Below the pieces are notes generated by a model. That model worked only from the letters and a program-made list of their open reading frames with translations. It did no database searches and was not told the DNA's origin. The position numbers and the translations under genes are program-made. From Polaribacter septentrionalilitoris (GTDB taxonomy: Bacteria > Bacteroidota > Bacteroidia > Flavobacteriales > Flavobacteriaceae): a DNA stretch of 64,000 nt. Positions 17,733 through 25,463 of the stretch are shown here, piece after piece; the first letter of the stretch is position 1, and each line of letters opens with the position of its first letter. The DNA lies in NCBI RefSeq assembly GCF_009832745.1, contig NZ_VRMJ01000033.1, positions 372,001 to 436,000 of the forward strand, read 5' to 3'.

Positions 17733-17750
17733 ATGTAACATTTGTTACAT
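17733..17750. promoter_or_regulatory. Perfect Crp/Fnr-type dyad ATGTAAC-ATTT-GTTACAT
   Basis: 18-bp perfect palindrome with 7-bp arms and a 4-bp centre, containing GTA-N8-TAC, the spacing known for Crp-superfamily sites such as NtcA. It sits in the 169-bp gap between the divergent molybdoenzyme and 12-haem cytochrome genes, about equally far from both inferred promoters. The Crp/Fnr gene at 19885 is the nearest candidate binder. Confidence 0.75.
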
Positions 17751-17807
17751 AAGGGTAATAATATAGATGAGATTGTTGTTTTGAGTTGTTGTGATTTTAA
17801 ATTATTG

Positions 17808-17815
17808 TAAATTTG
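17808..17815 (+). promoter_or_regulatory. -7 element of the 12-haem cytochrome gene
   Basis: TAAATTTG fits TAnnTTTG exactly and lies only 4 bp before the ATG at 17820, so the transcript would be leaderless or nearly so. Confidence 0.5.
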
Positions 17816-17819
17816 AATA

Positions 17820-19730
17820 ATGGATAAAATAAAGAAAACTAAAGCGTTTTTTATTGTTGCCTTTTTGTTGTTTTCTCTACTGTTTCTTGTTAAAAATAGA
17901 CAATTATTTGAGGTAGAAGAAGCATATAAAATAGTGAAAGAGAATGTGTATGAAGGAGCAGTATTGGCAGCTTCTGAATCTTGTTTTCTCTGTCATCAAA
18001 ATACCAAAGGATACTCTCAGCATCACAATCCAAAATATATTGGTTGTGTAAGTTGTCATTTAGGAAACGCAGCTTCATCAGATAAAGAGTTGGCTCATAA
18101 AAACATGGTTTTAATTCCTGGAAATTTATCGGATGCAAAACAAACTTGTGGTACTTGTCACCCAAGTGAACTTCATAAAGTAGAAAACTCATTAATGACA
18201 ACAAATAGCGGACTTATAGCGGTAGATAAATTTGTTTTTGGTGAAGCTGGTAGTCTAAATGATCATTATCATATAAAGGATTTAAATCAATCTGCATCAG
18301 ACAAACATTTAAGAGATTTGTGTGCGAATTGTCATTTAGGAGCAGAAAAAAAATCTTTTGGACCAATAAATCAACTAAGTAGAGGTGGTGGTTGCAATGC
18401 TTGTCATTTAAATTATTCTGATGAAGCAAAACACGATCTTGAGCGTTATGTAACTTCAAGTAAAAAGAACGTTCCAAAATTTCATCCTTCTACAGATATT
18501 TTTGTGAATGATACTCATTGTTTTGGTTGTCATAGTCGTTCTAGTAGAATTTCTACTAATTATTTAGGTTTACAAGAAACTTTGTTAGAAGAAAAAGATG
18601 TAAAAAATAAATCTGATTATAAAATTCTAGAAGACAAACGCGTTTATAAATATAAAGAAGAAGATGTGCATCATACAAAAGGATTGTTGTGTATCGATTG
18701 CCATTCTTCGCATGAAGTTATGGGTGATGGAAAAAAATATGCCCATGAAGAACAAGCTGTAAAAATTCAATGTATAGATTGTCATTTTAAAGACAAACCC
18801 AATACAATTTTATATAACTCTTTAGATGCAGAAAGTATGCTTGTGTATGATCATAGAGCGTATACTCATCAAGACAAACCAATTCTTGCAGTAAAAAAAT
18901 CTGGTCATCCATTGGTAAACACATATGTAGATAGTTTGGGTGATGCGTATTTAATTGGAAAAAAAGACGGGAAATTACACCCTTTGCAACCCCAAGGAGA
19001 TATCTGTTCCAGAGACAATGCGCATAAAAATGTAAGTTGTGCTTCATGCCATTCATCTTGGACACCACGTTGTATTGGTTGCCATAATGAATTTGATAAA
19101 GATGAACCCAGTGCTTTTGATTTGCTAGATAAAAAGTTTACCAAAGGACAATGGAAAGAATATGTTGCTGAATTTTCATCCTCAATGCCTGCATTAGGAG
19201 TTCGTGAGAATTCAGAAGGCAAAATTATTGAACCTGCAATTCCTGGAATGATTATGACAATTGATTTAAATAGTTATTCTGATAAAACTTCGGAAGAAAA
19301 GTTGTTGTTTCATAGATTATATGCGCCAAATTCACCACATACAACAACTAAAGAAGTTCGAGACTGCAAATCTTGTCATTCTAATGCAGCTACTTTAGGT
19401 TTTGGAAAAGGGATGTTAGATTATGATATTAACAACCAAAAAGGGAAATGGATTTTCACACCTGAATATGCCTTAAATGCTAATGATAATTTACCTGAAG
19501 ATGCTTGGGTTCCTTTTTTAAAAGAGATTGATACCAAAACTGTTAATTCAACAAGATCAGATTTTAGGCCTTTTGCTCTTAAAGAACAGCAAAGTTTATT
19601 GTTGGTTGGAGCTTGTTTGCAATGTCATAAAGACAATTCTAAAGTAATGAAACAATCTTTAGAATTGGGAATAAATACTTTGCTTAAAAACAAACATTCT
19701 TCTTGTGTTTTGCCAGATTATACGTATTAA
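17820..19730 (+). CDS. Dodecahaem c-type cytochrome
   Basis: 636 residues with an N-terminal hydrophobic helix (about 9-25) that can act as export signal or membrane anchor; no lipobox. Twelve CXXCH haem-attachment motifs are visible in order (CFLCH, CVSCH, CGTCH, CANCH, CNACH, CFGCH, CIDCH, CIDCH, CASCH, CIGCH, CKSCH, CLQCH), from Cys55 to about residue 605. Many additional histidines can supply distal ligands. Likely periplasmic electron transfer or multi-electron catalysis. Divergent from the Psr-like operon and sharing the central dyad, so probably its electron partner. It does not look like NrfA or plain hydroxylamine oxidoreductase; exact family not recognised. Confidence 0.88.
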   Translation: MDKIKKTKAFFIVAFLLFSLLFLVKNRQLFEVEEAYKIVKENVYEGAVLAASESCFLCHQNTKGYSQHHNPKYIGCVSCHLGNAASSDKELAHKNMVLIPGNLSDAKQTCGTCHPSELHKVENSLMTTNSGLIAVDKFVFGEAGSLNDHYHIKDLNQSASDKHLRDLCANCHLGAEKKSFGPINQLSRGGGCNACHLNYSDEAKHDLERYVTSSKKNVPKFHPSTDIFVNDTHCFGCHSRSSRISTNYLGLQETLLEEKDVKNKSDYKILEDKRVYKYKEEDVHHTKGLLCIDCHSSHEVMGDGKKYAHEEQAVKIQCIDCHFKDKPNTILYNSLDAESMLVYDHRAYTHQDKPILAVKKSGHPLVNTYVDSLGDAYLIGKKDGKLHPLQPQGDICSRDNAHKNVSCASCHSSWTPRCIGCHNEFDKDEPSAFDLLDKKFTKGQWKEYVAEFSSSMPALGVRENSEGKIIEPAIPGMIMTIDLNSYSDKTSEEKLLFHRLYAPNSPHTTTKEVRDCKSCHSNAATLGFGKGMLDYDINNQKGKWIFTPEYALNANDNLPEDAWVPFLKEIDTKTVNSTRSDFRPFALKEQQSLLLVGACLQCHKDNSKVMKQSLELGINTLLKNKHSSCVLPDYTY

Positions 19731-19767
19731 TAATTTCTAGCGTATTATGATTTCAATAAATTTAAAT

Positions 19768-19794
19768 TGTTATTTCTTTGATTGTTAAATAACA
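19768..19794 (+). terminator. Possible terminator after the cytochrome gene
   Basis: Inverted repeat TGTTATTT / AAATAACA with an 11-nt loop, followed within about 10 nt by a run of seven T at 19801. The stem is AT-rich and weak. Confidence 0.35.
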
Positions 19795-19843
19795 GAAAGC
19801 TTTTTTTGTGATACTTCTAAAAATAAGTAAATGTTTTTAAAAT

Positions 19844-19859
19844 TAAGTATTATTACGTA
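19844..19859. promoter_or_regulatory. Dyad TAAGTA-N4-TACGTA upstream of the Crp/Fnr gene
   Basis: Same 6-4-6 dyad as at nirB and the nitrate reductase, with one arm base changed (TACGTA). It again runs into a -7 element. Half-sites TAAGTA at 19824 and TATACTTA at 19875 flank it. Suggests the regulator gene is itself part of the nitrate regulon. Confidence 0.7.
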
Positions 19860-19865
19860 GTTTTG
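19858..19865 (+). promoter_or_regulatory. -7 element of the Crp/Fnr gene
   Basis: TAGTTTTG fits TAnnTTTG with the TA shared with the dyad, 19 bp before the GTG start. Geometry is identical to the nirB and nitrate reductase promoters. Confidence 0.6.
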
Positions 19866-19884
19866 AAAAACATTTATACTTAAG

Positions 19885-20637
19885 GTGACAAAATCAGTAA
19901 ATATTTTAGATCAAAACTCAAGAAAAGTTATTAGAGATTTTTCTTGTGCCTCATGCAATAATAAAAGTTGTTTAATTAAAAAGAATTTAAACAATCTTAC
20001 AAGTATAGATTTTGTTGAAAATAAGAAAACTTTAAAATGTAAAAAAGGACAACAATTCATTATTGAAGGAGCATCTGTAAATGGTTTGTTTTTTATTTTA
20101 AAAGGGACCGTAAAAGTCTTTAGAACAGGTATCAATGGTCGTGAACAAATTGTACGTTTTGCCAAGGAAGGTGAAATTATTGGACACAGAGGTTTTGGTA
20201 CAGAAGAGTATTATTCTATAGGTGCAATTGCGCTAGAGGATGCTGTTTTGTGTTATTTTTCTAAAGAGCAGTTGCAGAGAGTTTTGTTAGAAAACCCCAT
20301 GTTTTCTTACGATATGATGCTGTTTTACGCCAACGAACTAAACAGAAGCGAATCTAAAGTAAAGTCTATTTCTCAAATGACAGTTCGAGAAAGAGTTATT
20401 GATACTTTATTATACATTCATAGAAAATTTGGTGATTTGCGAAGTTTCCTAAATTTACCGTTAAGTAGAAAAGAATATGCAGATTATGCAGGAACAACAG
20501 AAGAACAAGTTATAAGAGTATTTTCTGCTTTAAAAAAAGAAGGATTAATTACTACAAAAGGAAAGAAAATTGCTATTCATAATTTGCAATTACTTAAAAA
20601 TGAAATTAGCGAGCACAACTACTTTTTAGATTCTTAA
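19885..20637 (+). CDS. Crp/Fnr-family regulator with FNR-like N-terminal cysteines
   Basis: 250 residues from a GTG start. Cyclic-nucleotide-binding-type beta barrel (FILKGTVKVF ... GEIIGHRGFG), long dimer helix, and a C-terminal winged HTH (SRKEYADYAGTTEEQVIRVF). Cys21-x2-Cys24-x4-Cys29 plus Cys123 nearly match the four cluster ligands of E. coli FNR (20, 23, 29, 122), so an oxygen- or NO-sensitive [4Fe-4S] cluster is plausible. The GTG start is supported because it retains this cysteine set and fits the upstream promoter. It lies between the 12-haem cytochrome and the nitrate importer; likely regulates one or both. Confidence 0.88.
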   Translation: MTKSVNILDQNSRKVIRDFSCASCNNKSCLIKKNLNNLTSIDFVENKKTLKCKKGQQFIIEGASVNGLFFILKGTVKVFRTGINGREQIVRFAKEGEIIGHRGFGTEEYYSIGAIALEDAVLCYFSKEQLQRVLLENPMFSYDMMLFYANELNRSESKVKSISQMTVRERVIDTLLYIHRKFGDLRSFLNLPLSRKEYADYAGTTEEQVIRVFSALKKEGLITTKGKKIAIHNLQLLKNEISEHNYFLDS

Positions 20638-20661
20638 TATAATTTTATTTGAATTGATTTG

Positions 20662-20705
20662 AAAAGCCTTTTGAGTTTAAAAACTTAATAGGCTTTTCTT
20701 TTTTT
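20662..20705 (+). terminator. Rho-independent terminator after the Crp/Fnr gene
   Basis: Stem AAAAGCC / GGCTTTT with an inner AGTTT / AAACT pairing, followed by a T-rich tract to 20705. It separates the regulator from the nitrate importer operon. The remaining gap to nrtA (about 220 bp) is AT-rich and contains the nrtA dyad. Confidence 0.7.
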
Positions 20706-20887
20706 AGAAAAAAATAAGTATTAAAATTATACAAATAATTGATCTAGGTAATTTTTAAGATGCTAAAAATGTGAGTTTTATGTTTAAAACATGTTTTTTG
20801 GCAGTTTTAATCATGTCTTAAAAAGAGGTTTCAATATGGTTTATTCCATATAATAGAATATATACTACTTATATATTTGTCAAAAAA

Positions 20888-20903
20888 TAAGTATTAATAC
20901 GTA
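20888..20903. promoter_or_regulatory. Dyad TAAGTA-N4-TACGTA upstream of nrtA
   Basis: Fourth copy of the 6-4-6 dyad (centre TTAA), 21 bp before the nrtA ATG. The following bases, TAGAATAC, are a poor -7 match, so this copy may depend more strongly on its regulator. A TTTG at 20876-20879 could serve as a -33 element. Confidence 0.65.
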
Positions 20904-20924
20904 GAATACTAAAACTTACAAGAA

Positions 20925-22307
20925 ATGAAATCTCTATTTAAAAAATCAACTTACATTTTACCAGTAGCACTATTGTTATTTGCGTGTGGAGGTAAAACAG
21001 CAAAAAAAGAAACTACAACAGAAGTAGTAACAACATCAAAAACAAAACAATTAGATATTGAGAAACCTCAGTTAACATTTGGGTTTATCAAATTAACAGA
21101 TATGGCTCCTTTAGCCATTGCAAAAGAAAAAGGATTTTTTGAAGATGAAGGGTTGTTTGTTTCTGTAGAAGCGCAATCGAATTGGAAAAATGTTTTAGAC
21201 AGAGTTATTGATGGGCAATTAGATGGATCGCACATGTTAGCAGGTCAGCCAATTGCAGCAGGTGCAGGATTTGGACGTCAAGCAAAATTAGTAACTCCAT
21301 TTTCTATGGATTTAAACGGAAATGGAATTACAGTTTCTAATGATGTTTGGTCTAAAATGAAACCAAATGTACCATCAGATAAAGATGGTAAACCTATTCA
21401 TCCTATCAAAGCAGATGCATTAAAACCCGTAATTACAGAGTATAAAAATTCTGGTAAAGCATTTAAAATGGGAATGGTTTTTCCTGTATCTACACATAAC
21501 TATGAAATTAGATATTGGTTAGCAGCAGCAGGAATTCATCCAGGTATGTACACAAAAGAAAATGTACAAGGTCAAATTGATGCAGAGGTTTTATTATCTG
21601 TAACACCACCACCACAAATGCCAGCAACCCTAGAAGCAGGTACCATTTTTGGGTATTGTGTAGGTGAGCCTTGGAATCAGCAAGCAGTATTTAAAGGAAT
21701 TGGCGTTCCTGTAGTAACAAATTATGATATCTGGAAAAATAACCCAGAAAAAGTATTTGTTATGACAGAGAAATTTGTAAAAGAAAATCCGAATACAGCA
21801 ATTGCAGTTACTAAAGCTTTAATTAGAGCTGGTAAATGGTTAGATAAACCAGAAAACAGAAAAGAAGCTGTAAAAATCTTATCAATGTCTCAATATGTTG
21901 GAGCGCCAGAAGCAGTTTTAGCAAATTCAATGACAGGTACTTTCGAGTTTGAAAAAGGTGATAAAAGAGATATGGAAGACTTTAATGTATTCTATAAATA
22001 CAATGCAACCTACCCTTTTTATTCTGATGGAATCTGGTTCTTAACCCAAATGAGAAGATGGGGGCAAATTCCTGATGCAAAACCAGCAGATTGGTATGCA
22101 TCAACCATAAAAGATATTTACAGACCAGATATCTGGAAAAAGGCTGCTACATTATTAGTTGAAGAAGGAAACATACCTGCATCAGATATTCCAGCAACAG
22201 ATGGTTACAAACCAGCAACAGCAGATTTTATAGACGGTACAACCTATGATGCTAAAGATCCAATAGGATATATCAACAGTTTTAAAATAGGAAATAAAGA
22301 CAAATAA
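20925..22307 (+). CDS. nrtA: Nitrate ABC transporter substrate-binding lipoprotein (NrtA family)
   Basis: 460 residues. Lipoprotein signal with lipobox LLFAC and lipid-attached Cys21, followed by a charged linker. The body is an NrtA/CmpA/SsuA-type periplasmic binding protein ([20 protein letters not shown], later [13 protein letters not shown] and [13 protein letters not shown], typical of NrtA rather than SsuA). In this context it is anchored on the outer face of the inner membrane and captures nitrate or nitrite. First gene of the importer operon; followed by two repeat copies and then the permease. Confidence 0.9.
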   Translation: MKSLFKKSTYILPVALLLFACGGKTAKKETTTEVVTTSKTKQLDIEKPQLTFGFIKLTDMAPLAIAKEKGFFEDEGLFVSVEAQSNWKNVLDRVIDGQLDGSHMLAGQPIAAGAGFGRQAKLVTPFSMDLNGNGITVSNDVWSKMKPNVPSDKDGKPIHPIKADALKPVITEYKNSGKAFKMGMVFPVSTHNYEIRYWLAAAGIHPGMYTKENVQGQIDAEVLLSVTPPPQMPATLEAGTIFGYCVGEPWNQQAVFKGIGVPVVTNYDIWKNNPEKVFVMTEKFVKENPNTAIAVTKALIRAGKWLDKPENRKEAVKILSMSQYVGAPEAVLANSMTGTFEFEKGDKRDMEDFNVFYKYNATYPFYSDGIWFLTQMRRWGQIPDAKPADWYASTIKDIYRPDIWKKAATLLVEEGNIPASDIPATDGYKPATADFIDGTTYDAKDPIGYINSFKIGNKDK

Positions 22308-22312
22308 TAACC

Positions 22313-22357
22313 TCTCGATACAATTCCGATGAAAAATCGGAATTACTCGATATGACA
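22313..22357 (-). repeat. Dispersed repeat copy 3, inverted, with strong hairpin
   Basis: On the minus strand it begins TGTCATATCGAGT and ends GTATCGAGAG, as in the copies at 2634 and 47541. Its interior forms a perfect 9-bp stem, AATTCCGAT (22322-22330) and ATCGGAATT (22336-22344), with a GAAAA loop. No T-run follows, so it looks like an mRNA processing or stability hairpin rather than a terminator. Confidence 0.75.
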
Positions 22358-22365
22358 ATCGGTAA

Positions 22366-22410
22366 TTTCAGTTCAAGTGATTTTGAAGAATGAAAAATTT
22401 TATCGAGAAT
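22366..22410 (+). repeat. Dispersed repeat copy 4
   Basis: TTTCAGTTCAAGTGATTTTG ... TATCGAGAAT, closely similar to the nirB-nirD copy and in the same orientation. With copy 3 it fills nearly all of the 126-bp gap between nrtA and nrtB. Confidence 0.75.
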
Positions 22411-22433
22411 ATTAAAATTAAGAATACAGAATT

Positions 22434-23540
22434 ATGAAAGCAAGTTTAACATTAGGAAAAGTATCTGATTTTTTAGGATTGGGAATTTTTACAACTTTAA
22501 AAGATTTATTTACTGGAAAACTAGAAAAAGAAGATTTTAAAAACTTTTTACGTAAATTTATTGTGCCACTTGCTTCCATATTTTTATTTTTAGGAATGTG
22601 GCATTTAGGAGCAAAGTCACTATACAACATTGAGGCGGAATTCAAAATTGAAAAAGCACTACAAGATCAAGGTCAAGTTGCTGCAGATGCATTAAAAGCA
22701 TGCATTGCTTCTGGCGATTCAAGTTGTCAACCTAATACATTACCATCACCTGCTCAAGTTTGGGAATCTTTTCAATCTTTACTTAGAGATCATAACATTA
22801 TTAGCGCAGACAAAGCTGCATTTATCGAAAAAACAGCAGCCTTGAACGAAAAAAGAATTGCTGCAGGAAAAGATCCAATTGTATATACTGGAAGGCCATC
22901 TTTTGTTGATCAAATTTTTAGAAGCTTACAAACAGTTTTTGCAGGTTTCTTTCTAGCACTTTTAATTGCAGTTCCTTTGGGTGTTTTTATCGGATTAAGT
23001 CCAACTTTAAAAAGTGCATTCAATTGGTTTATTCAAATTTTTAAACCAGTTTCTCCAGTAGTTTGGTACTTATTGGTTTTTATGATTGTAAAAACAGTAT
23101 TAATAGGTTCTACAGAAGATAGTTCATTCACCATCTCATTTATTAGTGTTGGTTTGTGTTCTATGTGGGCAACTTTAGTAAACACTGCAATGGGAGTTTC
23201 TACGGTAGATAAAGATTTTATCAATGTTGCAAAAGTTTTAAAGTTAGGTACTTTTCAAAAAATATTCAAAGTAGTATTACCATCTTCTTTACCATTAATT
23301 TTTACAGGATTAAAAATCACATTATCAGTTGCTTGGATGGTTTTAATTGCTATTGAACTTTTGGCACAAAGCCCTGGTTTAGGATTATTTGTGTGGGAAG
23401 AATTCCAAAATGGAGCTAATGATTCTAACGCAAAAATAATTGTAGCAATGTTTGCCATTGGAATTATTGGATTTTTATTAGACAGAATAATGTTATCCAT
23501 TCAAAATTGGATTTCTTTTGATAAACAAGACGCTATTTAA
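22434..23540 (+). CDS. nrtB: Nitrate ABC transporter permease (NrtB family)
   Basis: 368-residue inner-membrane protein with an N-terminal helix (about 38-60), a long periplasmic insert containing two cysteines, and five or six C-terminal helices. The permease EAA-type loop is present (INVAKVLKLGTFQKIFKVVLPSSLPLIFTG region). Similar to the permeases of nitrate, sulfonate and taurine transporters; context favours nitrate. Start at the ATG at 22434, immediately after the repeat pair. Confidence 0.9.
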   Translation: MKASLTLGKVSDFLGLGIFTTLKDLFTGKLEKEDFKNFLRKFIVPLASIFLFLGMWHLGAKSLYNIEAEFKIEKALQDQGQVAADALKACIASGDSSCQPNTLPSPAQVWESFQSLLRDHNIISADKAAFIEKTAALNEKRIAAGKDPIVYTGRPSFVDQIFRSLQTVFAGFFLALLIAVPLGVFIGLSPTLKSAFNWFIQIFKPVSPVVWYLLVFMIVKTVLIGSTEDSSFTISFISVGLCSMWATLVNTAMGVSTVDKDFINVAKVLKLGTFQKIFKVVLPSSLPLIFTGLKITLSVAWMVLIAIELLAQSPGLGLFVWEEFQNGANDSNAKIIVAMFAIGIIGFLLDRIMLSIQNWISFDKQDAI

Positions 23541-23542
23541 CA

Positions 23543-23646
23543 TGTGTAATTGTTTAACTGTTTAATCGTGTAAGCGAAAATGCAGCATACAACAATCTAC
23601 AGCAATTACACAAATAAACAATTACACGCTTCAACAATTAAACATC
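23543..23646. repeat. Second repeat family: GTGTAATTGTTTAA units in inverted arrangement
   Basis: Left half GTGTAATTGTTTAACTG ... CGTGTAAGCG, right half CAATTACAC ... CAATTACACGCTTCAAC ... AATTAAACA, forming a long imperfect inverted repeat between nrtB and the first ATPase. Related units lie at 48473-48546. It is open in frame with the ATPase and could mislead start prediction. Confidence 0.7.
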
Positions 23647-23651
23647 AAAAA

Positions 23652-24500
23652 ATGGCATATTTAGAGCTTAAAAATATATACAAAACCTATGGTCAAGGTG
23701 ATAGTGAGACAGAAGTCTTGTCTAACATCAACTTAAAAATAGAAGAAGGAGAATTTGTTGCCATTGTTGGTTTTACAGGAAGTGGAAAAACAACTTTGGT
23801 AAACTTAATAAATGGTTTGTTAGAGCCAACAAGTGGCGAGGTTTTATTTAAAGGAGAACCTGTAAAAGGCACAAGTCATGAAAGAGGTGTAATCTTCCAA
23901 AATTATTCACTATTGCCTTGGTTAACAGTAGAGCAAAACGTTGTAATGGCGGTAAAAGCGGCTTTTCCTAAACGCGATAAATCAGTCTGGAAACGTAAAG
24001 CTGCACATTATATAGATATGGTAAGTTTAACGCCAGCCATTAACAAATTACCAAAAGAATTATCAGGAGGAATGCGTCAAAGAGTAGCTGTAGCAAGAGC
24101 TTTAGCCATGAAACCAGATATGATTATTATGGACGAACCTCTTGGAGCTTTAGATGCTCTAACACGTGGAAATTTGCAAGATCAAATCTTAAACATTTGG
24201 GGAAAAGACAAACGTACAGCCTTGTTAATTACCAATGATGTTGATGAAGGTATTTATATGGCAGACAGAATTATTCCTTTAAGACCAGGGCCAAATGCAA
24301 CTTTAGGTCCAGAATTTAAGATAGATATTGATCGTCCTAGAGATAAAACAGAAATGAATGATAATGCCAATTTTAAAGAAACCAGAAATGCAATTATTGA
24401 GTATTTGATGGATATTGGTAATGAACGTAAATCAGAAGAAACAACAGAATATATGTTGCCAGAATTAACTCCAAAAGATTTTGTTAATCAATTTAGATAG
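23652..24500 (+). CDS. nrtC: Nitrate ABC transporter ATPase 1 (Asn in H-loop)
   Basis: 282 residues from ATG 23652 (MAYLELKN). An upstream in-frame ATG at 23580 would translate only the repeat and is rejected. Walker A FTGSGKTT, Q-loop FQNYSLLP, signature LSGGMRQRV, Walker B with MDEPLGALD. The H-loop histidine is Asn (LLITNDVDEG). It lacks the extra binding-protein domain of cyanobacterial NrtC. Pairs with the next ATPase as a heterodimer in which this subunit gives the intact signature but a defective switch residue. Confidence 0.88.
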   Translation: MAYLELKNIYKTYGQGDSETEVLSNINLKIEEGEFVAIVGFTGSGKTTLVNLINGLLEPTSGEVLFKGEPVKGTSHERGVIFQNYSLLPWLTVEQNVVMAVKAAFPKRDKSVWKRKAAHYIDMVSLTPAINKLPKELSGGMRQRVAVARALAMKPDMIIMDEPLGALDALTRGNLQDQILNIWGKDKRTALLITNDVDEGIYMADRIIPLRPGPNATLGPEFKIDIDRPRDKTEMNDNANFKETRNAIIEYLMDIGNERKSEETTEYMLPELTPKDFVNQFR

Positions 24501-24506
24501 AAAAAG

Positions 24507-25334
24507 ATGAGCATAATGACAGAAAAATCAATTACAAAAGAAATTATAGCAAAGAAATTTCCTTCTAATGAAGTAATGTTAGATCTAAAAGACTTAAAAA
24601 AAGTATACCCTACACCAAAAGGAGATTATGTAGTTTTAGAAAACTTAAATCTTCAAATAAAAAAAGAAGAATTTGTGACCATTATTGGACATTCTGGATG
24701 TGGAAAAACCACAATGTTATCTATGATTGCAGGCCTAAATCCTATTTCTGGAGGAAACATTGCTGTTCTTGGAAAACATATTAAAGGACCAGGACCAGAT
24801 AGAGGAGTTATTTTTCAATCACCAAGTCTTATGCCTTGGATGACATCTTTACAAAATGTGATGTTAGGTGTAAATCAAGTTTTTCCTCATGCAAGTAAAG
24901 CACAAAGAACAGATGTTGCAAAATATTATTTACAAAAAGTTGGTTTAGAAGATGCGTTTTATAAAAGAGCTTCAGATTTATCACAAGGAATGCAACAAAG
25001 AGTGGGTATTGCAAGAGCATTTGCCATTAAACCTAAAGTATTGTTGCTAGACGAACCTTTTGGAATGTTAGATTCGTTAACAAGAGGAGAATTGCAAGAT
25101 ATCTTAATCGAAATTTGGAACAAAGAAAAAATTACTGCAGTTATGATTACTCATGATGTTGATGAGGCCATCTTTTTAGCAGACAGAGTAGTTATGATGA
25201 CAAGCGGACCAAAAGCCAAAATTGGAGACATTTTAGATATCGATTTTAAAAGACCAAGAACAAGAAAATCGGTTTTAGAGCACGATGATTATTACAAGTA
25301 TCGTAAACATTTAATTGACTTTTTAGAGCACTAA
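24507..25334 (+). CDS. nrtD: Nitrate ABC transporter ATPase 2 (degenerate signature)
   Basis: 275 residues. Walker A GHSGCGKTT, Q-loop FQSPSLMPW, Walker B LLDEPFGMLD, H-loop intact (MITHDVDEA). The signature is changed to LSQGMQQRV instead of LSGGQ. Follows ATPase 1 by 6 bp. A second ATG nine bases downstream (MTEKS) is an alternative start. Together the two ATPases should form one canonical and one degenerate nucleotide site. Confidence 0.88.
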   Translation: MSIMTEKSITKEIIAKKFPSNEVMLDLKDLKKVYPTPKGDYVVLENLNLQIKKEEFVTIIGHSGCGKTTMLSMIAGLNPISGGNIAVLGKHIKGPGPDRGVIFQSPSLMPWMTSLQNVMLGVNQVFPHASKAQRTDVAKYYLQKVGLEDAFYKRASDLSQGMQQRVGIARAFAIKPKVLLLDEPFGMLDSLTRGELQDILIEIWNKEKITAVMITHDVDEAIFLADRVVMMTSGPKAKIGDILDIDFKRPRTRKSVLEHDDYYKYRKHLIDFLEH

Positions 25335-25463
25335 GCAAACTTTAAAAAAACAAACATAAATTTTAAAATAGAAATTGGTTTTTGAAGCAAAAAACTTCAC
25401 TGCCTTAGGTGTTAACAACCAAAAAATTAATCAATAAACAACACAAATTAAAAATTAGAAACA

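Noticed and set aside
17890..19222. Several open frames antisense to the 12-haem cytochrome
   Set aside because: They lie opposite a protein with twelve ordered CXXCH motifs and show no domain, signal or start context of their own.
22322..22344. Terminator between nrtA and nrtB
   Set aside because: The 9-bp stem is not followed by a T-run and lies inside a dispersed repeat within an operon; a processing or stability hairpin is more likely.
23580..23651. Upstream ATG start for the first nitrate ATPase
   Set aside because: The added 24 residues are a translation of the GTGTAATTGTTTAA repeat; ATG 23652 gives a normal ABC ATPase N-terminus.
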